Part shown: piece after piece, positions 10,089 through 20,614 of the stretch
Position numbering within the stretch: the stretch's first letter is position 1
Layout of the letters: every line of letters starts with the position of its first letter
Assembly (NCBI RefSeq): GCF_964204645.1
Contig: NW_027437487.1
Location: 1 to 37,500 of the forward strand
Reading direction: 5' to 3'
Length of the DNA stretch: 37,500 nt
From: Tubulanus polymorphus
Taxonomy: Eukaryota > Nemertea > Palaeonemertea > Tubulaniformes > Tubulanidae
Made by a program: the position numbers and the translations under genes
The notes under the pieces: generated by a model
What the model was told of the DNA's origin: nothing
What the model saw: the letters and a program-made list of their open reading frames with translations, nothing else
Databases searched by the model: none

Positions 10089-11348
10089 ATTAAAGCTATT
10101 AAACTAAATCATTAATGCTTCTTTTAATACATCGGTGTTATAGTGGATTCTCTGTGGAGTTGAACTGTTGTCATGATAATAATGATACTTAAAACGGGAC
10201 CAATTTATCTAGACGGAATAATCAGTTATACGGTTTAAACCGGGGGACGGATTTTTTAACTCTATCAATGATAGTAATTATTATAAACTTTATTTTAGAG
10301 GGGCCGCGGTCCATAGAAAAAAATTACAAATATATTATACACATGATAAATTCACAGTTGAACACATAAACTAGTTTATATTTATAACCTACAATGATTT
10401 ACAGAAAGTTGCGGTATTATGAGATATGTCTGTAGATTAAATAAATGAATTCTGCTTCGAATGAGTAAAATTTTAGGAGTCTAGTATTTTGAAGTGAATT
10501 GTGTCCCGGCATGTTTTAGTATCGACCCGACTGTATAGAATTCGAAGATTAATTGAGAATTGCATCATCGGAATTATACGCGATTCCTATATTGATATTG
10601 TTTGTCGTCATGGATTTTCAGATAATAATTTCTCATGGCGTTGTTTTTGCTGCTCTAGTCTTTGATATCGTTTTCTCGCGTAATGAACTTCCTCTGATTA
10701 GGTAATCTAATACTTTACGAGATGAATTCTGATTTTGTGATCGTCGCATATCGACGACTGACTGTTGTTTTTCCACGAGATTTAGTCGAATAATTAGACA
10801 TGTCTGTGGGAACCGTGCACCTGACACAACCTGAGTTGATCTGAAGAGAAATTCGCATCAGTTTCAATCGCGTAGTTTTTACTATTTGACTGGAATTGTT
10901 TGTGTTCTCGTGTATCAGATAGAACTTTCCATTCTAAAGTTGGCGTAAATGTTGTGAGGAGAGATGTTACTCCTCGTAAGCCATGGCTACAGTCGTCAGA
11001 GACCGCGACAATACGCGTAGAATCATAGTTCAAAAGTTGTTAAACAACTTTGATTTAATTTACATATACACAGTCCAGAAAAAAACGACTAATAACAAGA
11101 CGTGATCGAAATAGGAGTAGTATTATAGCATAAATAAACCAAAAACCAAACAAAGCCGGATAAACTAAGGGGTACTTAGCTAGATAAAATCACGCATTTG
11201 TAAATGCCAAATACATATTCATGATGAAAAAATAACAATATTGTCTCGCCGCAAGTGTGTCGTTTATCTGTGGCATATGGTAGGGCTTTAGGGCGTGTGA
11301 TCTTCTTCACTGGAAGTTTTATATCCTCATTCGATCGATGGACAGCAT
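10089..11348. other. No gene recognised; possible LINE-like tail
   Basis: On the minus strand CCCCTCTAAAATAAAGTTTA followed by TAATAATTAC (about 10270-10303) resembles a retrotransposon 3' end with an AATAAA signal. Minus-strand open frames at 10633-10827 and 10794-11033 have ordinary amino-acid composition, but they lack an in-frame ATG start and are not recognised. Confidence 0.35.
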
Positions 11349-11375
11349 CATCATCAGCAGCAGCAGCAGCAACAG
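11349..11375. repeat. Short CAT/CAG microsatellite
   Basis: ATCATCATCAGCAGCAGCAG continuing to CAACAG. Low-complexity triplets with no other evidence. Confidence 0.8.
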
Positions 11376-11901
11376 TTGTTGAGCCGATTTCGACAGAGAG
11401 CTAGTAATTACTGAGATTTCACCATTTGTATTAATCAAGATTTTCGATCTCGCTAGCAAACGACGGTGACGGTGTAGCGGGGGCGACGATAAGCTTTCAG
11501 CATACAATCTACATTTGCGTTATCTACTAAACTCGACCGCACCGATTCAATGGTCAATACAAGTAACCACAGATTGTCTCAATCGCTTTGATGATTGCTA
11601 CCTTTTGAATGGTAGCCATTTGGGAAAATGTGGAATTACGATTCTCTCTCCGATGTAAGAGTCAGATCATACACACCGCGTGCGTGACGCCGACTACATA
11701 GCGCGATTTAACCAGACCCACAACTTCGAGAGCCTTTCCTAAAAGAAGAGCTATAAAACGAAGTGGCTTTGGTTGAAGAAAAAACCAAAAATGTGCGAAG
11801 AAAACCTAAAAGAGTAGCAACGTTTCGACGTTTCGTGAATTCGTTCGTCGGTTCGTTGATGAGCAAACTTTTTTGCGTAAGTCAGAATGATCTGATACAG
11901 A
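11376..11901. other. No feature recognised
   Basis: Contains a small hairpin GCTACC/GGTAGC at about 11598-11617. The open frame from 11763 runs into the minisatellite and stops within it. Its start is not an ATG and it is not supported. Confidence 0.4.
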
Positions 11902-12508
11902 GTTTAGACTCAGTTCTATGTGCCATGTTTAGAACTAAGATAGTAGTGACGTTTAGACTCAATTCTATGTGCCATGTTTAGAACTAAGATAGTAGTGACG
12001 TTTAGACTCAATTCTATGTGCCATGTTTAGAACTAAGATAGTAGTGACGTTTAGACTCAATTCTATGTGCCATGTTTAGAACTAAGATAGTAGTGACGTT
12101 TAGACTCAATTCTATGTGCCATGTTTAGAACTAAGATAGTAGTGACGTTTAGACTCAATTCTATGTGCCATGTTTAGAACTAAGATAGTAGTGACGTTTA
12201 GACTCAATTCTATGTGCCATGTTTAGAACTAAGATAGTAGTGACGTTTAGACTCAATTCTATGAGCCATGTTTAGAACTAAGATAGTAGTGACGTTTAGA
12301 CTCAATTCTATGTGCCATGTTTAGAACTAAGATAGTAGTGACGTTTAGACTCAATTATATGTGCCATGTTTAGAACTAAGATAGTAGTGACGTTTAGACT
12401 CAATTCTATGTGCCATGTTTAGAACTAAGATAGTAGTGACGTTTAGACTCAATTCTATGTGCCATGTTTAGAACTAAGATAGTAGTGACGTTTAGACTCA
12501 ATTATATG
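11902..12508 (+). repeat. 49-bp minisatellite, 12 full copies plus one partial
   Basis: Units start with GTTTAGACTC at 11902 and then every 49 bp to 12441, with a partial unit at 12490. Each carries CAATTCTATGTGCCATGTTT and AGAACTAAGATAGTAGTGAC. Copies are nearly identical; differences are single bases (CAGTTC in unit 1, ATGAGCC in unit 8, AATTATATG in units 10 and 13). There are no spacers, so this is not a CRISPR array. The core matches the arm of the palindrome at 18850-19014 (ACGTTT..ACTCAATTCTATG.GCCAT), so the array looks derived from that element. Confidence 0.97.
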
Positions 12509-13116
12509 AACCGTTGTAGATATAATACGACTCTCTTAGTTTTTCTTCACACGCAACTGTCGGTTTTTTTCTTCAAATGACAGATCACAGACAGTCGCAC
12601 AGTCGCTTGTCTATGGAAACCAATAGTGGCTTTATAGATGTGACACCTTTGATTTGAGAAAATCCCAACTGACTCAAAATGTCGAAGTTAAGTCTGAAAT
12701 TGATATTCCGAGGCTACGACACAATTTACACTGACCCAATTCAGCCTTCAAATCACAGTTTACAGCCGAAGTTGACAGTTGCTAGATTGAAAAAACCTCA
12801 ACGTGGCATCCAACTCAAATCGATATGCGTGAACAATATCGTCAGGTTACTCCAGTGTATCACTGTAGCGAATTGAAGCGAGCCCGTCTTTTTCTAGATT
12901 TTCAATATCAACTTCTACAATAGGTCACACAGTTTTTAACAAGAAACCTAACTTGAACGTTTGTTTACGCCATCGAAAAAAACCATTATATTGCTCGATA
13001 TCATCTATGAATAATAATTGATAGTATTACGAATGAATAAAATTATTTTGAATTCGAATTGATCGGCAATCAGAATCCATGTTGTTACAACCGTATGAAA
13101 AAAATCCCAAACTCAC
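12509..13116. other. Flank sharing words with the 19-kb locus
   Basis: CTTGTCTATGGAAACCAA (12606-12623) is identical to 19034-19051, and CCATGTTGTT (13077-13086) recurs at 19325. GGAAAATCCCAACTGACTCA-like words also recur around family X units. This suggests part of the same composite repeat. No gene is supported. Confidence 0.5.
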
Positions 13117-13418
13117 AAAGAAAAACGAGTCAGAAAAGGTTTCCTTTCGTTAATGAGTTATTTTTACTTCCTCCACATATCTAATTTACAATTCATCTTC
13201 AGGAATACTAGGAAATAGACTTAACAAATCTGACGATGACTTTTAGGATAAATTCGAAATAATTCCACGTTTCGACTTTATCATAACAATAATTTTCCAG
13301 GAATAACTACTAGTTGTCACAGTTGTAACTTCAGTATCCCTGAAGTTGACTTAGTCAAAAAATCAAAAATAAATCATTAACGAAAGGAAACATTTTCTGG
13401 ACACGTTTTTTCTTTCTG
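13117..13418. repeat. Palindrome of two head-to-head family X units
   Basis: The left arm GAAAAACGAGTCAGAAAAGG then TTTCCTTTCGTTAATGAGTT pairs with the right arm AAATCATTAACGAAAGGAAA then CATTTTCTGGACACG, with some mismatches. Inside, CTTCAGGAATACTAGG on the left corresponds to the inverse of CAGTATCCCTGAAG on the right. Each arm is a family X unit like those at 19180-19470 and 20310-20410, here arranged as an inverted pair about 300 bp long. Confidence 0.7.
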
Positions 13419-14770
13419 TTTTCGGAAAGTGTGTTATTAACGATTTCGAACCCCGCACAGACACAACGGGATTCAGTTTCTATTTTCTTATTTAATGTCC
13501 GGGATTATGTTCCTCAGCAGTGCAGCCACATTCACATTGTCACCTGCCTTAAAAACGCTTTGAATCTTACGACGATAAAACTGACTGCTTTATCTAAACT
13601 GAGGTTGAACTTAAGACGATAAAGACCATTTGACAAAACCACCTGCTCCGACGTGCTCGTCGTATCAACTTCAATTTCGTGTTTAGATTGTTCTTGGTTT
13701 CATATGGACATTTTCAATTCTCAGCTCCACACAATTCAATTATGAGACGGAATTGTTTTTACATAAACCGGATATAAGACGTGCGGATAAGCGACCTTGG
13801 CTGTGATATCAAGAAAGGTTAAGGTCTCTACACATTTCGTTTGCCCACAGGTTATTGATAACGCTTTGATGTTTCACTATGCACTGCATCCGTTTTCTAA
13901 CATATCCCAGTTTCCCGCATTCAGCTTTACATCCGTCGACCATTATAATCGAAAATGGTTTTTTTATCAGGTAAAATTTGCTCGCACAGAAAAAATCGCT
14001 CGAAGCAAAAATTGATGTTACGATGGATAAAATGAGAAATGACTCTTTGACTTGTTACAAATCACGACACTTTTCCTTATAGATAGTTCATAGTCTTAAT
14101 CTGAGGCTTTTGGGTTATAAGTTATCTTCGAATTTCGCCTTCTATCAGCGTAATATATACAATATTTTGTCCGTAAAATCTTATAGTCTTATGTATCTAT
14201 ATATAGGTATTGCACGTGGTGTCATGGTTTGTTTGCTGTCATTGTCGGAGACTTGTCGTACATAACCACAAAACATAATCAGGGATTTACAAACTTCAGG
14301 GTCTGTTATGCGTGTATTGTCTTTGTTACCACAATGGCGTCGTCGTGTGGACAAAGCGTATGCCTGCACAGAGGATATTCCTACATCAAATAAAAATTAA
14401 CTTGTAATTATTCAAGTAGACTATAGAACGATGTGTTTGCTTTAGTCGAGTCTAACGATTCAACTCAACGTAATAATTTCGAAGAAATTAATCATTATGG
14501 AAATAACTTTTGAGAACATGTTTTACTGTAAGAAACTTCACGTTGTCTCGTAAAGCGAGTTAGGTAAATACAGAGGAACGACTGAGAAATCAATTAAAAA
14601 CGATTCCAATTTACATTTCTAAGCGGAGCGACGTTTTCTGTCGCGTTTACGAAATGTTTGTCAATGTGTTCCTCGAGAGGTGTGTGCCTCGTTCGTGAGA
14701 CAATGACGTATTGTGTTTTGTCGTGGGTAAAAACTAACGCCGGGGAAACTCTGAAGAGAGACTGAAAAAA
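13419..14770. other. No feature recognised
   Basis: No repeats shared with other parts of the window and no supported exon. A minus-strand open frame at 14594-14914 (106 codons) has a basic, unrecognised product and overlaps the hairpins described next. Confidence 0.4.
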
Positions 14771-14862
14771 TAATCGAATTGAGATTCGATTATGAAACGT
14801 AGATACGCGTTTTGCCCTGAGGCGTAGAATGACGCTTTTTAGTCTCGAATTGTAGTTCGAGA
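14771..14862. repeat. Two perfect hairpins side by side
   Basis: TAATCGAAT-TGAG-ATTCGATTA at 14771-14792 and TCTCGAA-TTGTAG-TTCGAGA at 14843-14862. The stems are 9 and 7 bp with no mismatch. Both contain TCGAATTG. Neither has a T run that would suggest a terminator. Function unknown. Confidence 0.6.
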
Positions 14863-14944
14863 AATGAGACGAATATCGATTATTGAATCTGGCAAATTGA
14901 AAGACTAACAACAAACGCTTTTATCATTAGGCCTATAAAAGGTA

Positions 14945-15025
14945 TGCCCAGTCCTGTAAGTGGTTGTATCCACAGTGATCTTAGTCGATCCTAGTGTACC
15001 CATCTGTGCTACATCAAACACTAAC
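14945..15025 (+). repeat. Dispersed repeat family C, copy 2
   Basis: CCCAGTCCTGTAAGTGGTTG followed by TATCCACAGTGATCTTAGTC, then a second similar stretch CTAGTGTACCCATCTGTG and CTACATCAAA. It matches copy 1 at 545 from the CCAGTCCTG word through to the ACATCA word, with a short insertion in the middle. Confidence 0.65.
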
Positions 15026-15975
15026 GAGGAAAAACAATCCTAAAATGTTTCTTTATCCGGCGTTTCGATGCTTTCTACTTGGTTGCTAACGCTCAGCGGT
15101 CATTAGACCGCATAGCTCGTGTCTTCTATTTTTTTTTAATTTCCCGATTTTTCGATATGCAAATAAACTGAATTGAATTTAATGAATCGATACGGCGGAA
15201 TAACGCGAACGGGACAGCTCCGGCAAATCACAATTTGACGCGAATATCTGGTAGAAATAAAGACAAACAAATGCGCAGCACGGCTCACAAATTTGTTCGG
15301 CGATGTTCGCGTGTCTGATGAACAGACAGGTTTACATTGAGAGGCAGAAAAGAGTCTTGATCGCGGAGAATTGAATCTGTCGGAATCAGTCACAGAAATA
15401 ACCGATCTCAGCGGATTCCGTATGCAAACATATCGTATATCTATTGATTATCCGTCCGACAATGACTCGAATATCATGACATAACCGTCTTGATTTGTTG
15501 TCTTCTCCGTGAAGGGTAATTTCTGATTTTCTGTTCAGGTTCATCGTATCGTCGTGATCGGATTTTCTTTCGGATTTTTTTTTTGTATCCGTTCGATGTA
15601 ATAAAGACCGCCGGCGATCGAAGCGCATAGATTCAAAATCAATTTACGTGGTCTCGAAGGCGATCGATCGATCGTACCCAGTACCCGCACACAAACACAG
15701 TGCTCACCGCTGTCGCCGCATTAGATCAATCGGATCATCCTTTCAATATCGAACATTTACCCGAAATAAAATTACGATGAATACTTCGAGTATTTCTTTT
15801 GCATCAGATTTGCGTACATCATTCAAAGGCCGTAACTTATATCCCAAACGGATCAGTCATGCGATATTCGAAGCACGTGCTGTCTTTAAAGGGCAACACG
15901 TTTTACGCGTAATGAAAGATCATTTAATCCTTTACTGTGATATTTCAGCTTTGTAGGTAACGATATGCAATCTGA
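15026..15975. other. No feature recognised
   Basis: Ordinary AT-rich sequence; GCGATCGATCGATCG at about 15660 is a short self-complementary run. The open frame 15648-15956 starts at a non-ATG codon and has no recognisable content. Confidence 0.4.
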
Positions 15976-16085
15976 ATAACCGTACCCCTCTCCCCCTCAA
16001 CCCTGTACCCCTCTCAAACTGGACCCTGTACTCCTCTCAGCCTAGAGCCTGCGACCTTCAGCATGGACCCTGCACCCACCCAGCC
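15976..16085 (+). repeat. Degenerate tandem repeat of about 20-25 bp
   Basis: CCTGTACCCCTCTCAAACTGG, CCTGTACTCCTCTCAGCCTA, CCTGCGACCTTCAGCATGG and CCTGCACCCACCCAGCCTCG follow one another. The units are diverged, C/T-rich and about 20-25 bp each. Confidence 0.6.
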
Positions 16086-16648
16086 TCGATATCTCTTCGA
16101 ACACCAGGTTATTGTACATTTTATAATCAAACTTAAAAGATTGATTGTCCACGTTTCACATGTGTTCAGTACTTCACATGGGTGTGTTCGGTACTTATTT
16201 CTTATCAAAAATTTTTAATCGAAAATGAACTACAGACCTCAGACAATAGATATTTGTTCTGCGCACTTTCGAGACACGATCGTCTAGATTTTGCGCGTTG
16301 AATCATGGTAAATACGTTGGGTGGTTAAGCCACAGATTTGACACCCGCTAAGTTTTGTTGATGTTGGAAATGCGTGGGAAACTCGAAGTTAACAACAACC
16401 AACCCACGGGTTTTCAAAGTTTCGACGAACTTTTCTCAAAAGTATAAACGAAAAGGTTAGATTTACGTAATATGCTTACAAGTAACCTAAAGCTGTAGGC
16501 TGGGGTTATCAGCTAGAACCTCCGGGATCCTACTGAACCCCTAGACTTAGCGATTATACGCCGTTTGTGTTAACCCCGAGGGGAATGTGTTCTGAAGTAA
16601 TCGGTAAATTACCTGGATTTGCACCGAGATTATCGAAAAATACCAAAC
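16086..16648. other. No feature recognised
   Basis: No supported gene or repeat. The short open frames here run into the CCA tract to the right. Confidence 0.4.
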
Positions 16649-16833
16649 AACACCATCGCCACCACTGCCAACGCCACCGCCACCACCACCACCACCACCA
16701 CCGCCACCGCTCACCACACCGCTACCGCCAACGCCACCACCACCACTCACCACCACCGCCACCAGCACCACCACCACCACCGCCACTGTTCACCACACCG
16801 CACCGCCACCGCCACCACCACCACCACCAGCAG
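16649..16833. repeat. CCA/CCG trinucleotide microsatellite
   Basis: About 185 bp built from CCA with CCG, TCA and GCA interruptions; CACCACACCG occurs twice, so parts have been duplicated as longer blocks. The histidine-, threonine- and glycine-rich open frames across it are repeat artefacts. Confidence 0.95.
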
Positions 16834-17315
16834 ATACATATGCTTCAAAACTGGAGAAGCGACAATAGTCGGTGTTAATTTCATCAAAATTTTAATTGAT
16901 CAATCTCTGTTTTTCAAAAAAAAAAAAATTCTGATCCAATCTTGGCGAGGCAATAAGGTACGAACAATGTAGCTGTTGTTCTAATTACACAGTTCTGTTG
17001 CGCGCAGATGAGATCCGCGTAAAAGAGGAGATGAAACCTGTGATTTTGATACTAACCGAAATTCACAGTTGTATCGTTAGCCTGCGTGAAACCGGCTGAG
17101 CGACTCGCCACATAAATCAAATTCACGTGTGAAGTTTGTTAAAGGATTCGTCGAACGAAAATTTCCCGATGGAATTTTAAAACAATGAATATATTAAAAC
17201 AGCTATTGCATCAATCATAAAATATGAACAGCCCAAATAGATGAATAGTCTGTTATAATCGCGTTCGACACACTTTCGCTGGTAATATATAGTCGGTGTT
17301 AGTTTAGCGCGCACC
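16834..17315. other. No feature recognised
   Basis: Contains one long A run at about 16916-16928. Nothing else was seen. Confidence 0.4.
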
Positions 17316-17445
17316 AGGGGCCAGTTGCGCAGTCGCGACTGATGCCCAAAAGTGGTCTTAAATCTTAAGACTGGTCTTAAGTTGTTAGATTGGCTATACA
17401 ACTAAGTTCGTCTTAGACTTAAGTCTTAAGTCTAGGCATTGATTA
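17316..17445 (-). mobile_element. Family A element, fairly complete
   Basis: Starts GGGGCCAGTTGCGCAGTCGC, has TCTTAAGACTGGTCTTAAG and TTGTTAGATTGGCTATACAA in the middle, and ends CTTAAGTCTTAAGTCTAGGC. The order of parts is the inverse of the copy at 33392. The interior is itself full of short palindromes (AGACTTAAGTCT type). Confidence 0.75.
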
Positions 17446-17672
17446 TGGACCAATTTAGACCGAACCAAATCAATGCTTACCGTTCATATACATGTTTTAA
17501 ATCAGCTGTCGTCACTGGTCCAGTTACAGAGACGCAAAGCCGTTACCATTTACGCACAGACAGTCTGGAACGGACCAATTTAAAATGGACTTTTCGCTTG
17601 TGGGAACGCTTGGTCCGTTCTAAATTAGAACTTAATCTAAAGGGTTCTAATTAGCGCAGTGTGAACGTGGCT
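17446..17672. repeat. Possible unclassified element with internal inverted repeat
   Basis: GAACGGACCAA (17568-17578) and TTGGTCCGTTC (17610-17620) are a perfect 11-bp inverted pair. GGACCAATTTAGACC near the left end resembles GGACCAATTTAAAATGG in the middle. GCGCAGTGTGAACG (17654-17667) matches a word just after family E copy 1 (about 3161). It may be a decayed DNA element directly next to the family A copy. Confidence 0.35.
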
Positions 17673-18249
17673 AAGTATCTATTTCACAAAGGCGTTTCCT
17701 TTCGATAAATACTTTAAGTGTATCGGTTTTCCTTTGAAATCGACTTGAAATTCAAGCTCTCGGATATCAATAATTTCCGGGCCTCGCGGCGATTCGCTTC
17801 CTGTCGTTCGGGAAATGGTAAATTTGAATATTTAATGAAATTAATTATTCGGAAATTTAGCCGTAATTTTACGTATAACAGGAAGCATCTGTACGACGAA
17901 GAACCGTGAAGTACACGCGCACTCCAGTTCCATATAGAATATGTGTATGTATGATTAGAAGGTGTAGGCATTGATACGTATACCTGGTCTCAGTTCGTGC
18001 GATTGAGCAATAAATAGCCTATTAATTACTTATATCTTCAGGTTTCTGCCAAGATTAATAATACTCGCTTGCCGCAGTAGGAGGATACGTCGATTTTAAA
18101 GGTTACAATTAGCATTTACTTGATTGTGTGTGTACGTATTTACAGCAGGCCGGGGACTGCCGGATGAACCGCAACCGGTATCTACAGGTTCAAGATGCAT
18201 CGCTTCTCCTATCGGGCGGTTCGCTTTTGTAAACTGCGATAAAAATTGT
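17673..18249. other. No feature recognised
   Basis: Overlapping open frames on both strands at 17714-17971 have no recognisable content. Confidence 0.4.
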
Positions 18250-18325
18250 TATCAGTTCATTTCTATAACTGCCGGGTCTGAGGCTAGCGTACGGTGGTCA
18301 TAGGCGGCCGGTCGGGTCAAACACT
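18250..18325 (+). repeat. Dispersed repeat family D, copy 2
   Basis: CAGTTCATTTCTATAACTGC then CGGGTCTGAGGCTAGCGT, ending TAGGCGGCCGGTCGGGTC. It is a shorter version of 4942-5042: GGGTCTG, GCTAGC and the right end are kept, the middle is deleted. Confidence 0.6.
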
Positions 18326-18849
18326 ATCACAATAAGTGGTCGTCTTCGCATGAGACACGATTAATTTATCATCCTATTATCCATATGATTGAATTGATGT
18401 TATACTGATTTTTGCATGTCTCTTACAAACCCACCACGCCTGCCACGATCGGTCAAAAGGGGGTTTGATTTTGAAATCGGAAATCAAAGAACAGATATTT
18501 GTGTGTGATCGGCGGTGTTGAATTCACATTTTCTTTTTCCACATCGAAATAGGCAAAAAATACGTAATTAGAAATTTCGGTTCGCTATTGAAATTTTAAA
18601 TCTAAATAGAGAGTAATGCAATAATTTTCTTTTCGAGTTTTTCGTCTCGATTCCTCCGCAGTAAATAACACCGCAGCCCGCAGCCACAGAATACGATATC
18701 CTTATAGATCAATTGAGAATCGTTGCCGATTTGATTACAAACGAAAACATAGTAAACATAGCCCGAAGGACGAGTTGGAAATGACTACCGCATTTACAAA
18801 CACGGATATACATATTATACACATATATAATTAATCCTCTTCATCCCTA
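18326..18849. other. No feature recognised
   Basis: No supported gene or repeat in this stretch. Confidence 0.4.
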
Positions 18850-19014
18850 GTAGATATAACCCACAATAAAAAGAAAAAACTATCTTGTAGCTTAACGTTT
18901 CAACTCAATTCTATGAGCCATTTTCAAAAACTGTTTTTGAAAATGGCTCATAGAATTGAGTTGAAATGTTAAGCTACAAGATAGTTTTTTCTTTTTATTG
19001 TGGGTTTTATCTAC
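18850..19014. repeat. Near-perfect palindrome with 82-nt arms
   Basis: The left arm runs 18850-18931 and the right arm 18933-19014 around a single central T at 18932. Only about three positions mismatch (ATATAAC against GTTTTAT, and CGTTTC against GAAATG). The arm contains CAACTCAATTCTATGAGCCA and TTTTCAAAAAC; the outer part is ACCCACAATAAAAAG. The arm is related to family X units and to the 49-bp minisatellite. GAGCCATTTTCAAAAAC recurs once more, on the minus strand at about 26900-26917. Confidence 0.95.
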
Positions 19015-19179
19015 TATTGATATTGGACAGCCACTTGTCTATGGAAACCAACTCTTCATCCCTTCTGGCACATAAGGCCGTGACAAACTTCATTTACTTG
19101 GACCGGTCCTTAACTGTGTGTTGAGCCTGGTCCCAGATAAGACAGCTCCATCACCACCACACATAAATAAACAGACACC

Positions 19180-19470
19180 GGTTGACATGATAAATCCAAC
19201 ACTAAGAAAATATGAGTCTGAAAGAGTTTTCTCTGAGCTAGTGATATTTCGCCTATATCATAATAGCCATCTTCAGGAATACTGATGTTGTCTTCAATAT
19301 AACCATTAATGAAACATTCTGAGTCCATGTTGTTGTAAAGATAATATAAAATGCCTAAACACTAAAAATAAAAAGAGTTTGACATGTTTCGTTAAGCTAG
19401 TGTAGTTTAATCAACGTTTCGTCTGTACCCTAATAGTCATCTTCACAGATATAAAGCTCAAGGAAACATT
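19180..19470. repeat. Two family X units in direct orientation
   Basis: Unit one (about 19180-19290): AAATCCAACACTAAGAAAAT, GAGTCTGAAAGAGTTTTC, GAGCTAGTGATATTTCG, ATAATAGCCATCTTCAGG, AATACTGATG. Unit two (about 19350-19470): ACACTAAAAATAAAAAGAG, AAGCTAGTGTAG, CAACGTTTCGTCTGTACCCT, AATAGTCATCTTCACAG. Between them lies CCATGTTGTT, also seen at 13077. The minus strand reads CCTGAAGATGGCTATTAT and GTGAAGATGACTATTAGG, followed after a short spacer by GCGAAAT or ACGAAACG. Confidence 0.7.
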
Positions 19471-20309
19471 TAGGACATTCCTTGAGCTAAGACCATGTTA
19501 TTGCTTCTAGGAACAACAACGACTAAATGTAAAATCCCATGCTAAGAATTATTTTCTTTAACTATTTTCTTTAACTTATAGTTAACGACAAAATGACGAG
19601 ATATCGATACAATCCAGAAGGGACTAATCAAGCAAAATTGTGTGATACAAACTAGGGATAATATACACCATAAAAGTAATTTCGAAACGTTGAAATAAGC
19701 CATGTATAATCAAAGAAACTTGACACCATTTTTTCCTTTTTAACGTGGGTATAACCGTAACACGGACTCAAAATGTTTCATCAATGGTTACAATAGAACT
19801 GGTGGGTTATACGCTGCTCTTCTGTTGACAACAGACATACAACAAAAAACAACCAATTATTGACACGATGACATCTCACGGCAGCGCAGCGCACAACGCC
19901 GACTGTCGTATATCCGTATCGCTTTTTCATTTATATCGGTTAACGAGCAAATTTGGTGTCAGGAAATCTTATTTGTAGGGCACTCAACGATCATATACTT
20001 ATTACTAGTTGAAAACCGTCCACTTCAAAATACTGTGTATCATACGTATATACATAACACGTCCCTTAATGTCGAGCGTCGAAGAGTCGCATTCGTCGCG
20101 AGATAATTAACTTAATTTCTGATACGTGTTATAATTATAGTCGAGTACGTATTATATGCACTTTCTAGTGTGAAAACGTGGCGACGAAAAATGACAGTAC
20201 GAAATACGATTTGATGAAGTTATAATCCTTTTGAGACTCGACGCCGAGACGCTAGCCCGACAGCGACAGAGCCGATGATACGCTCACAGTGCGTGTTGCA
20301 ATACGTTAC
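19471..20309. other. No gene recognised; X-like fragments
   Basis: AAAATCCCATGCTAAGAATT (about 19530) resembles the start of a family X unit, and TATTTTCTTTAAC occurs twice in a row at about 19550. Otherwise featureless. Confidence 0.4.
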
Positions 20310-20410
20310 GAAATCCCACTCCGCCAAGAAGAAGTCTGAAATATTTCCTTGAGCTAATCATCTCATTCGATTCAACCCTAAAAAGTTATTTTCAGGAATA
20401 CTGATGTAAC
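20310..20410. repeat. Family X unit
   Basis: AAATCCCACTCCGCCAAGAA, GAAGTCTGAAATATTTCCTT, GAGCTAATCATCTC, TTCGATTCAACCCTAAAAAG and TTTTCAGGAATACTGATG follow in the family order. The usual ACGTTTCGA box is reduced to ATTCGATTC. Confidence 0.65.
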
Positions 20411-20614
20411 AACAACATTATGAGATTTCATACGATACAGAACGAACAGAATGATTTAGTAATGAGGTATTATAATCAACCGCTAGACTTGTCTGAAGGC
20501 GACCAGCACATAGATTCTCAAGTTATTATACCAGAGATAGGAGACTCCACTTAAATCTTAATCCTCTTGTCTGATTCTTGTACAAATATTCTGTTATTTC
20601 ATTCTATTCTCACT

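Noticed and set aside
10633-11033. Two overlapping minus-strand frames as a small gene
   Set aside because: The upstream frame has no ATG and no acceptor, and joining the two by the available GT/AG pairs gives no recognisable product.
11902-12508. Regular repeats that might suggest a CRISPR array
   Set aside because: Units abut with no unique spacers, there are no cas-like genes, and the organism is eukaryotic.
14594-14914. 106-codon minus-strand open frame as a gene
   Set aside because: Basic, unrecognised product, a non-ATG apparent start, and overlap with two hairpins; no splice or promoter support.
16567-16972. His-rich and Thr-rich open frames of over 100 codons
   Set aside because: Produced by the CCA microsatellite; all frames are equally open.
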